The position numbers and the translations under genes were made by a program. DNA of 64,000 nt from Straminergon stramineum. Taxonomy: Eukaryota; Streptophyta; Bryopsida; Hypnales; Calliergonaceae. This document shows positions 1-10,700 of the stretch, piece by piece (the first letter of the stretch is position 1; every line of letters begins with the position of its first letter). The stretch is from the NCBI GenBank assembly GCA_963920665.1, contig OY987266.1, positions 14,265,001-14,329,000 on the forward strand, given 5' to 3'. Under the pieces are notes generated by a model. That model saw nothing but the letters and a program-made list of their open reading frames with translations. It was not told the DNA's origin and did no database searches.

Positions 1-199
1 CGGGTTGGGATGCCACCCATTTGGGAAAATACTCACATGTAGCTGGTGAGCGAGGTAGTATCATCGTTCAAATGCATCGTTCTTGGACCATGTGTGTTGT
101 AGTTTGATTTGATCGAATCCTTGTTTTCCTCCTTAGTACATCGGTAGATCCAATAGGTGAGGGCACAATGTGCTATAGGTGGACTAGGAGTGTAGGTTG

Positions 200-665
200 A
201 AAAGCATACGACACTTCACCCATTTTACTCGAGTACTAAGAGATGATGCGAGGGGTCGACTTGGTAGATCTATGTTGCATGGAGTACACCACATAGCTTT
301 GATCCCACAAGTGGCGGCATCGCATGCTACTGTTCATTCTTAATACTAGCTTAGGCAATGCATATGTATTGTACAAAACTCATGTAGTTGCTTCCAAGCT
401 GAAGTAGATGATGTCTCGGATTGAATTTCATTATGTGCTTGCTGGGTGGTTGTGTGACTATGAAGTGTGACTTGGGCGCACTGCCGCTTCGTTCAACCAT
501 AGTGATCGAGGGTTGCATTATTCAACCAAGCATGAGAAGCTTTGGACGAAGTGTGTGATTTGCGGATGTAAGCAAATTCTATTTTGTCTAGGTTGGGGGG
601 GGGGGGCTTATATGTATGAAGGAATCTACTACTTGAAGGTCCATACGATCCCGAAATTTGTTGCC
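200..665 (+). pseudogene. piggyBac-type transposase remnant (C-terminal part)
   Basis: The frame from 243 reads MMRGVDLVDLCC, then, after two stops, KWRHRMLLFILNTSLGNAY followed by VLYKTH. This is the pattern of the C-terminal part of the piggyBac DDE domain (DDE_Tnp_1_7: an MGGVDLAD-like block, then a KWW..FF.LLD...NAYILYK block). Near 530-650 a frame reading KHEKLWTKCVICGC, then Y..E..YYLKVHT, resembles the cysteine-rich finger that ends piggyBac transposases. Several stops and at least one frameshift break the frame, and a run of about 12 G at 595-606 lies inside. The upstream catalytic part is not recognisable and may lie left of the window. The family call is from pattern memory, not from a search. 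Confidence 0.55.
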
Positions 666-3600
666 AAAGTTCTGAAGTGATTGCGTAGTACAGGCTTCAT
701 TGAGGCATGTCGTTCATCCCATGTGGGCGTGCCTGTACCAATCTTCTATGCAGATGAAGACGCAAGCCACCTTGAAGGCAACTTCAGTGAAGGGACTTTA
801 GAGTATTTACGTTGGTTGTGGTCTCCTTAGATAGGGTTAGTTTTAGTTTGCAACTTCCCTCCATTTGGTAGTGTCTTGCCTTTGTTTTCAGTTGTTGGTG
901 TTGTAGACCATTTGGGCATCACAAGGCTTTGTCGAACAAACCGGAATGCAAATAGTCTTTGCTATGTCGAATGCAAGCGGTTCATTGTTCTTGAACAACC
1001 AATTTTACTGCAGATACTCTTTGATTTATTGAACTTGCTTTTCCTTATCCACAATGTGATGGCAATTACTCTTGGGTTTCTGAGGGTTGTTTGTATAGGT
1101 GTCTCTAAAGAATACTCGCAAATATGAAGTATATATTTGTCAATGTCCCTATGAATTTGTTGTAGAGTACTCTTTTCGACAATGAATGCGGTTGCCCCCA
1201 AACAGGCAACTGAGGCAAGAACCCCAGAAAATGGTTAGTCCTTTCACTGCGCTAGCCGTGCCCCTCCTTTGGTGTTGTGTACCAACTCAAGTCACCCGGG
1301 TTTTTGGGCCATGCCACCCTTGCTTCCCACCAAGACCACCCTACCATTCACTGGGTCATCCTTGGAGTACAATATTATAGGATTTTGCAGCCAAGCGCCT
1401 TGTCGAAACTTTTTGAAATTTTGGTAAGGTAATCTGTCCTCTAGAACTTCAAGTATGTGTCGTTCGGATCAACCTGTTTTATTCCCTTTTTTTCCAATAA
1501 ATATGAGACACTTGATTGCTCTCAACTACCATGCGAAACACCTTGGAGTTTGAAGGCATCGTGACAAAAGAATCTTATTGCTTGGGAATTCTTTTTTTGG
1601 TGAATGTGCTCAACATCTTGTTGTGACACTAATAAAAAAAAGTCTTATCTCAATCAAACTTGTATTCATCCCACAAACCGCATCGAAGTTCCCCCGTCCA
1701 TTCGAAAAGGCATGCTTTGGCAAGTGAGTAGCATGAGAATCCGATGAATTTGCTCTTTCTTGGTGAATAATTTGGAGTTACAAAAAAATGTTGCACAATC
1801 CTTGAAGACCAAAGATGTAATTGCTATGGTTACATTTTGAGTTTTGTTACTTGGCTAATTATCAAATTTGAATACTGATCTAAGGCCTCTCTGACACGTC
1901 TTAGCTGTTGGGGAAATCCTAGGGTCATTTTGGGGTTAATGGTGTATCCTCCAAATAACCTCATTATTATTGAAACTTGATAGAATAGTTGGAACAAATT
2001 TGTAACAACAATATTATAACAATATTGTAAGGAAACCTCAATGCCTATGCACTCAATCTACAAAAACACTAAGAGAGAAGAAAGGAAATGGTGTGCAATA
2101 ATGGAAGAACCGAAGAACATCAACTCTCGAGTATTAGAAATGTCAAATAATAGGACCCCACAAAATTAATGTCATGAATATGTATAATTATATGAGCACT
2201 TCCAATTGTCACAAATTACAACTAAATATATTTACTATCAAATGGGAATATTTGTTTCTATCGGGTCAAATTGGTAAATAAAAGGGATTCCAATACAATT
2301 TACAATCCATTATTTGGATAACGTAAGAATAAGTTATGATTTTTCTAAGTGCTAGTGATAAGTGCTTTATAAATTGACACAAGTTTCTAATGTTTAAAGA
2401 ATGTACATCCTCAAAATTAACGTTTTCATCCTAGTCAAGATTTTAGATGTGACAACTTTTGCTTAACCTTTTAGCATCTAAATCTTTTCTTGAATTTTGC
2501 ATATTTTTGCTTGTATCTTTATAAATACATATTATAATCATTATTTACCTCAATTTCATCAAATTTATTATATAGAAAGTGCTTTTAAAAAAAATTCAAA
2601 CATTGGCTTGGATAAAAGAGAAGTTTTGTGGTAAGGAAAACCCCTAGAAACTCTCTATTCAAAGGTAGTCAAGTCCAAAATCTCAATTTTAAAAGACATA
2701 ATTTGGAATTTAAAAATAAATAAAATTAAAGATTTATAACATAAATTAAACCTAGACATGTTGGTATACATCATTTCAAATTGTTGTACACAAAAATTGA
2801 AGAAAGTTGACATTTATAGAATTAAAAATATTCACAATTTGACAAACATGCAAATGATGTTGGTTCTCACAATATTTGAAATGTTTTTGGTAATTGAGAG
2901 TATGGAATTGCATTAGCCATTATAGAGAGGGTATAGGTTGCAACATGAGCAATTGTTACATTTTAATTCCCTTGCATTTGAAAAATTTGTTGAATTGGAC
3001 AATGTGTTCAATTTATGTATTAGAGTTGCATGATGCTTTTTTCAGTTCAATTTTTTTGTACAAAGACTAGAGTTTATAACGTGCTAATGGATTCAACCCA
3101 CATACGATCAATACAAGTTTGGCCAATTAAGAGTTGATCACCCATCTCTAATTAAATTAGGAGCAAGCAAGCAAAGGCGTATAGCTAAAATTTGATGCTT
3201 GTTTGCATTTTGCACCAGACTCATTGTCTTAGTGTTCCTAATTGCAATTCAATGAGGGTCCACTAGAAGGAGCTTGCATTTTTTCTAACAAGTTTGCGAA
3301 CTTGGCCAGATGTTTAGTTGAACGTCGAGCATGTCTATCATGGATGTCTAGAAAAATCCATTAAGGTTGACATGGCAAAAACACGAGGAAATTTGAAAAA
3401 ACATGCCATGTTTTTAGAAAAATGTCACAACAAATATGGTTAAAGAAGGGTTCAAAAGTGCACCATGTGGCACATACATCACCTTCATGTAAGCACCATG
3501 TAGGTGGGCAATGCTACATGAAATTTTTTTCACCAAAACTAGAGATGATGTGACAATTGATGTAGCAACTGATGCCACAATGTTTGAGAAGATTAATAGT

Positions 3601-4897
3601 GTTTTGAACAATGTCAACTTAGATGTCAAGAAGAATTTTGAATTTTGTGACATCAACTTTGACGTTGAGACATAAGATTTGACATCAACAATATTTTTTG
3701 AAACATTTTACGACATCAACTTTGATGTACATTGTACATAGCATACTATACATTATTTTTTGTACATAATATGTCATATGCAATACACTCCATTTGGTAT
3801 TTATGTAGCATGGCTTGAAAATTTGCTTATAATGAGTATATTGACAAGAAAAAGACAAGCTATTTATACAAGGGGGAGGTAAAAGGTAAGACAAACCATA
3901 TGGGATATATGGATTTTTGGAATTATACAAAGTTGTTGAAGTTGATGTCACAAAAAAGATTTGGACATCTCAATTGACATTTTTAGTTGATATTGCAAAA
4001 AGCATTGGGACATTTTAGTTCATGTCTTAGTTGACGTCTATAAAAATATTGTTCAAATTTTTAGATGGTATCAAAGTGTGTTGATGTCACATGCCACTTT
4101 ATCCTTGTTGAATGCCATGTCAAGGAGGAATGGAATTACTTCAATACAAATTGCAACAAATAAAAAAATCATTTTTCAGAAATTCAATATGTCTTATTGT
4201 TTACAAGAAGGTAAACACAAGAACTTCATCAAGAATAGGACACATTGAATTTCATACATTGTTGGAAAAATGATCTTCTAAAATTGAAAACAACTTATAT
4301 TCAATTCTAAAGTATGTGGAACAATGGAAATACATATTTAAAGAAATTAAATAATGCAAAATACATTAGACTAATTGTTTAGGACTTGTCAATATAATCA
4401 GAGCTCCATTGAAAGTGCAATGGAAAATGTAGTCATCCTACTATTTTTTTTCCCTCCAAGTAATCCTTTTTTAAAAGCCTCCAAAGAGTTGCCCTTCCTT
4501 TGTGTTTTTTCATGTGGTTTGCATTTTACTCTAGTCCACGGTAATTTCTACTAAGTTACCCATTGTTAAACCAAAATTCCTTGTCAACGTGGTAGGTCAT
4601 TGTTTTATTGGACGTTGTATAGAATGCAACTATTTTTTTTTCAATGTCCCCCAAAACATCATCATTGCATAAGACATCAAATCATTTTGTTAGAGACATC
4701 CAAATGAATTTCTGAATCATTCAATTCGATTCTGCCTCCATGCCCGCAATTCCATCTTCTTGCTTATATTCAAGAAAACAATCTTGTTCTTTGCTAACAT
4801 CCAAAAAAACAAGGATTCCTACTAGTGGTCTCGATTTTCTATTGTAAGTTCTTTATGAAAGGGCAACTTCAATTCAACAAAATTAATCCCAGATGCT
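666..4897. other. Gene-free AT-rich DNA with degenerate repeats
   Basis: No ORF longer than about 90 codons gives a recognisable protein. The first 700 bases are less AT-rich and may continue the decayed transposon. From about 1900 the DNA is strongly AT-rich. Between 3600 and 4100 the words GACATCAACTTTGA and GTTGATGTCAC recur in both orientations, which suggests a decayed repeat with internal duplication. No splice-site-framed exon series was found. Confidence 0.5.
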
Positions 4898-5320
4898 CTA
4901 CATGGGTTTTGTTAGTACTTCCGCCACATTCAATTGGGATAGTGTTAGGGGAGGTATTTGGAGTGGCAATGGGGGCTCCCAAGCTTTCCGAGCTTCGGCC
5001 TTAAGTACTTGGGCCTTGTCCCTTGCCTTATGGATGTAGAAGAATTTATTGGCGGGTGGCTCTATAGGAGCCTTAGTACCCTTCATAGCATGAATCTTTT
5101 TCATGGAAAGCTTGGACATGACACCAACATAGTCTTTCTTTGGTCCTTTTAGGAGCAATGCATGTTGACCCTTCTCATTAATATTCTTCCTTCCATAAGG
5201 AAGCTTTGGATATTGATCCCCAAAGTGGTCAAAATGCCAAAACTTGGAAGATATAGTAGGCAGGTGGATACCAAGAGAAGTTCTAGGAGTGTCCAAGCAA
5301 AGGAGGAGTAAATGAACCAA
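4898..5320 (-). other. Anonymous 140-codon ORF, function unknown
   Basis: One open frame of 140 codons, rich in Lys, Pro and Leu, with a basic middle part (GRKNINEKGQHALLLKGPKK) and a Pro-rich end. It is the longest unexplained ORF in the first 5 kb and its composition is more protein-like than neighbouring ORFs. I recognise no domain. It could be a piece of a decayed transposon or of an old gene. No flanking exons were identified. Confidence 0.15.
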
Positions 5321-5734
5321 CTTGAAGAAAGAAACTTGTCAAATGGGAAAATTAACTAAAAGAGAAGAAGGTGTATTTAATTAGGGGAAGATAGGTCTTA
5401 AGGGCACTATTGCTAGTGGATCCTATCACCATGGGTCTACATGTTTCTAGAACATGTTTAAACTTTGCATTCTTGACCACTCAACTTGGACCTATAAACA
5501 TCAGTCTACTATCTAACCATTCAAGTTTCACCCTACACCCACGAGTCTATAATGCTAATATTATTTTCTTTTCTTTTTAATATTTTTTCTAATGTTCTTT
5601 TATATATTTTTTATAATATTTATTTTAATGTTCTATAGTATACATAATCCTATACATGTTATGTAATGTATGGGACACCATAAGGCATCATGTAGCCAAA
5701 AGTGTTATATTAAATGTTTACAATCATTTGGATA

Positions 5735-7372
5735 CAGTACCTCACAAAACTGTTCCAATCATTAGAACTTCTAAATTCAAGAAGAAGCTTCAGACAAATG
5801 GATGTCCAAACTTTCAAATAGTAATTTGAGGCATATATTACATTAAATCTAGTACACATATGTAAAAAGTTCCAACTAAATCAAGTATCGTTGAAGGAAA
5901 AATGAAAGCTTAAAATCAATATATACATTGGTATAGTTTTGTGAGTGCTCTAAGTAAGCTACCTAATACTTTGTCCATTTCCTTTTTGAAGCTACTACAG
6001 CTTCCATCCTTTGGGGCATGCTTTCTACAAGTCTCTTGCAATCATGTATAGTAATAGAAGAAAAAACTTGAACTACACGTTCCCATAATTCAATCATTCC
6101 TTTTGGAGGTGAATCATATTGATTCCATTTCCTTTTGAGGATTGCCCATAGATGTTCTATTGGATTTAAATTAGGAGATTGGGCTGGCCACGTTAGAAGA
6201 CTAAAACTTTGCCTTGAGAACCATTCTTGCATCATCTTTGTGGTGTCAATAGAAGCATTATCTTGCTGGAAAATGACTTTTGTAGCATCTAATTTGTATT
6301 TTCTAATTGTACCATTTATTGTTTGCTCTAAAATTTGATGATATCCATGTTGGTTGAAGCGACCTTCAATTTTGTACACCAATCCTGGACCATGACTAGT
6401 CATACTACCCCAAATCATGATCCCACCACCACTATGCTTTATTGTCTCTATAATAGTGCGAGTTGACAATTCATGTGGATCACGACTCCAACACCAAGAG
6501 ATTCCATCAAAACAAAATCGATTGATTTGAGACTCATCAGAGAAAATGACACGACTCCAATCATCTATAGTCCAATCTAAATGGGCTCTTGCAAAGTCTA
6601 AACGTGCTTTGACATTCTTGATTGAGAGACATGGTTTTTTTTGCTTCACTTGTGATTGTAAACCACCTCTACGCAAAGCATGTCTCATTATTTCAACACA
6701 CTTGCATCCCAAATGCCTCTTGCACATTTTTTGTAGCCTCTACAACAATATTAAGCTTCCCTATAGTCATATCCAACACACAAGACCGTTCCATTGCAAG
6801 AGTCAATTTTCTTGATCTACCTCTATGTGATAATTCTACAGTAGAAACAAATTTCTTTCGGAGCATGTGTACAATTCCAACACCTACATGCAAACTCCTT
6901 GACACTTCTCTAACACCAACCCCTCTCTACAACATGGAAATGACATCTGATTTCTTTTGAGAAGATAATGGATGAACCATCTTTTCTACTTGGGAGCAGG
7001 GACTTCAAAGTACAAAGAAAATCAAAAGAGATGGGGTGTACACAAAGCTTTATAGCAAGAATAGAAGTCTAATCAATATTACATAGCTCTATAAGACAAG
7101 AATACTAGTCTAATCAATTTGCACAACTCTACAACAAAACAAGTTCTTGTACACAATGCACTCACAAAATTGTTCCATTGATTTATCTAGCTTTAAGCTT
7201 ATGATTATCATGCATGTGTGCTTCTGCATGCCATTGCTTTTGACATGTAGCCTCTAAACTTGCATTAGAAGTTAATTGGGACTTACACATGGCCATTTGT
7301 TTTTGCCAAGTGCCATCTAAATTTAATCGAAGGTAGATTTTTCCAACACTGGAACAGTTTTGTGAGGTACTG
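5735..7372 (-). mobile_element. Tc1/mariner element, DD34E, complete ends, inactive
   Basis: A 1,638 bp element. Its terminal inverted repeats read CAGTACCTCACAAAACTGTT from 5735 and the exact complement ends at 7372; the match continues a few bases further inward. TA dinucleotides flank both sides (5733-5734 and 7373-7374), the expected target duplication. A second, related pair of repeats lies inside: GTTTTGTGAGTGC near 5936 and GCACTCACAAAATTG near 7158. These are inverted relative to the outer copy in the same arm. Between them lies a broken transposase on the minus strand. Length and layout fit a Tc1-like element; the identical outer repeats suggest insertion was not very ancient. Confidence 0.9.
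5963..6980 (-). pseudogene. Tc1/mariner transposase, disrupted
   Basis: The reading begins at an ATG at 6980 and spans about 339 codons, close to a normal Tc1 transposase. It has a TAG stop at 6929-6927 (codon 18) and a frameshift near 6693-6727, where the N-terminal frame (basic RGRSRKLT linker) runs into the catalytic frame. The C-terminal 254 codons are open. They hold the DDE triad: FSDES, then FQQDNAS, then PNLNPIEHLW, with exactly 34 residues between the second Asp and the Glu (DD34E). Upstream is a helix-turn-helix-like region with HRGRSRKLT. The protein cannot be made as a single chain from this copy. Confidence 0.9.
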
Positions 7373-7774
7373 TACATATCCTAAATCAAATTTGTACCTT
7401 TCAAGATTTTAGAACATTTACCAATATAACTTTGATCCTCCATAACTTTTACATTGAAAAATCTCCTATCATTTGCCAACCCTAGAAGATGAATATTTAA
7501 ACAAATCTAATAATAGAAACTGTTCACATTAGAAAAAGTTGCGATTTTGAGGTGTCCTTAATTATTGTGCATGTACGCTCCATGTTTCGATAATGAGGAT
7601 CGGAGAGATGTACCCAAACCGTAGAGCCCAGCTTCGCAGATTGGTAGATAGCTATTTCTCCGAAGCCTTTGTTTCATTGCTTGCCGGTGTCTTCGATTGC
7701 GCTTGTGGTCAAGAGAATCGTTTTATTTTGTTGCTGTAGTTTTATTGCTTTTAGTTTTGGTTGCTTTCGCGACG
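7373..7774. promoter_or_regulatory. Promoter and 5' UTR region of the CYP71-like gene
   Basis: About 400 bases between the Tc1 right end and the ATG at 7775. Composition becomes less AT-rich from about 7560, as at the other gene 5' ends in the window. A TTGGTAGATAGC motif lies at about 7639-7651; its complement, ATCTACCA, recurs near the 5' ends of LACS and POR. No convincing TATA box was seen. The transposon end lies only about 400 bases from the start codon. Confidence 0.35.
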
Positions 7775-10700
7775 ATGGGAGTGGAGGCTGAAGGAGAGGA
7801 GATTCGAAATGGCGACACAATCGTCGAGGAGGAAGGGCCGATGGTCGGACCAGGTCCGGCGAAGCAGCGTCACAAGCGGCCTCTGGAGTTCGAGAGGGCA
7901 TTCCTGGACGCACTCCCGTCTGCGCAAATGTAAGTGCAAATCTGGCATTGAGAGAGGGGAGAGGTGACTCTGTTGGAGAGGCTGTGCAAGTTCTCGCATT
8001 TGAGAGTTCGGCGAAAAACAATGAATTAGGGTTTCGGTGTGCAGATTTTCAGTTGAAACCTAGGGTTTAGTATCGGTTTGAGTCCTAACGCATTTTTCTC
8101 TTCTTCGTTTCTATTTTTAGCTTTAGTAAAGCGTATTAATGAATCAACCGCTCGTTGATCTTACGATGGGAGAGTTTGAGAAATTACTGTAATTAAGGTT
8201 TTGAGTATCAGCTTGAGGTTTACAGCATTATTTGAATTTTGAACTTTAGTTGTAAACTGCATTGAGTGTTTTAAGAAACAGTGCATGATTTGAGACTCTG
8301 GAATGTTTTTGAATTATGTGCCGAAATTGCGGTGAAGCCTAGGGTTTAGCATCGGTTCGAGTTTTACGGCACCTTTCTCTTTTTATTTCGGTTTTTAGCT
8401 TCATTGGCGTATTAATGAAACAGCTCACTGATCTTACGATTGGAGACTTCGGCAAAGTGCTGAAACTAAGGCTTTGAGTATCAGTTAGAGCTTTACAGCA
8501 TTATTTGAATTTTGTAAACTTCATAAAATCGTTTTTAAGAAACAGCCCATGATTTGCGACTTTGGCAATAAAACGGAACTAGTGTTCTGGTGTCCCGAAA
8601 TTCCGTAGAAGCCAAGGGTTAGTATCGGCTTGAGTTTTACCGCGGTCTCCTCTATTTATTTCGAGTTTCAGCTTCATTAAGCGCATTCAAGAAACAGCTC
8701 ACGGATCTTAGGATTGAAGACTTTGACAAATTGTTGATTCGCAGGTTTAAGTATCAGTTTGAGTTTCACAGCATTTAAAAAAATTTTAATTTTAATTTTA
8801 AACTTCATTAAGCCTTTTCAAGAATTAGGTCATGATTTTGAGACTTTGGAACTTTTTGAATTATATTTGCTGTGTCGAAATTCTGCTCAAACAAGGGTTT
8901 GGAAGCAGTTTAAGTTTCACCGCATCGTTGTGTTTTTAATTCTCTTTTTGAACTTATAAAGCGTATCTCAAGGAACAGCTCACGCATCATACGCAAAAAA
9001 ATTGAAAGAGCATTTTTAGTGACGAAAATCTGCTGAATGAAGGGTTTTGTATCGGTTTGAGTGTACTGAACCTACCGCATTCTTCTTTCGTGTTACAGTT
9101 GTTGAGTTCATAAATCATTCTCAACGGACGCTCCCTAGAATCTGTTATCTCTTAGAATGCCGCCTTCTACTCTGCTCTTTAGATTCTGAGAGTATTGGAT
9201 GTAACGTCTCGAATAGCACGATTCATTCTGGTGACGGTATATCAATGTTATCTCAGTAGTACCTGAACGTGGTTCTGTTACTGACTGGAAATGTTTATCC
9301 TAGTCGAGAAACTGGACCATTGAACAATATGATGGCCTGATCAAGTGTGGGAACGGCTGGGTAACAGGTATGAGAAGAGCTACATGCACCGAGACGTCGT
9401 GACTCACCTGGCTGTATCCAAAGCAGATTTTTTCATTACTGGAAGTTGTGATGGTAATTTATTTTCTCCAGTCTGAATTTTGCACTTGATCAATGGCGAG
9501 ATCTGGCATTTATCAGTTGTGTGGTATCATGCTGCTTCCAGGAGACGGTTAAGAAAATGAAACTTTGTCTTTTCTGGTACAACTTTGCGTGGACTGATAG
9601 TTTTTTCTGCATCCTACAGGACATATCAAGTTCTGGAAGAAAAAGGGCCTGGGGATTGAGTTTGTGAAGCATTTTCGGTCACACCTGGGTCCCATATGTG
9701 GGCTTGCTGTAAGTTTCTTGTGTTTTTTCAACGTGAATCTGTCTGGGTCCGGAAAATGTTGTTACTATGAATGTGTAGATAAGTGAGAATTTCAATCTGA
9801 ATTGTCGGATTTGCTTGCGATATGAGCTTTGAAACATTCCATTCATGTTTCCTACTGACATGGTTTTTTCTTGTTGATATATGGTCTGTTGTCATCTAGT
9901 TTTGGACTTCATTTTGACGCCAATGTTATAGTCACTAGTCTTTTGCACGAGCTCGTTTATGATTCGTGAAGCTTATTTTCATGTTCAGGTGAGTGCAGAT
10001 GGGTTGCTGTGTTGCACAATATCCGACGACGAGGCTGTCAAGATATATGATGTTATCAATTATGACATGATGGCCATGCTGAAATTAACATTCATGCCAC
10101 TAGCAGTTGAGTGGGTATTCAAGCAAGGTGATGCGAGGGCCAAGCTTGCAATAAGTGACAAAACCTCCCCATATGTTCACATTTTTGATGCACGATCTGG
10201 TAGCAACGACCCCATCATATCGAAACATATTCACATGGGTCCGATCAAGTTCATGAAGTATTGTCCAGCATTGGATATTGTAGTTTCTGCAGATGGCAAG
10301 GCTTTGCTTGAATATTGGAGCCCTGAAACCTTGGAGTTCCCTAAGCACGGGTATTTATCTCCTTTTTTTTCATTATTGCCTAAGAAATTTCTACTTGTTT
10401 TGAGGTCATGTCGGACTCCACATTTCCGTTCTTTAAAGAAAAGTGACGGTGGCTTTATTTTCTTGGGATTGTTTATTCCCAGCACTATTAATCGATGGGT
10501 CGTTATCTTCTTTGACTCCATCAAAGTCTATGACGTCTATGCATGTCAAATATAGGGTTTTAGTGGATAAGTACAATTGGAACTGGAATGAGTAAGGGTA
10601 ATGGTGTAGTTTGCAGTTTAAGTTCAAGACGGAGACTGATCTGTACTCACTTGCGAAAGCAAAGACAACTGTGTACTCCCTTGAGGTCTGTAATCATTCC

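Noticed and set aside
8040..9110. CRISPR array in the intronic repeat
   Set aside because: Units are about 140 bp, diverged along their whole length, with no short exact repeat and unique spacers, and the context is eukaryotic.
9959..10555. 198-codon ORF as a separate WD40 gene
   Set aside because: It is exon 4 of the CYP71-like gene extended at both ends into introns; both splice sites fit the family frame.
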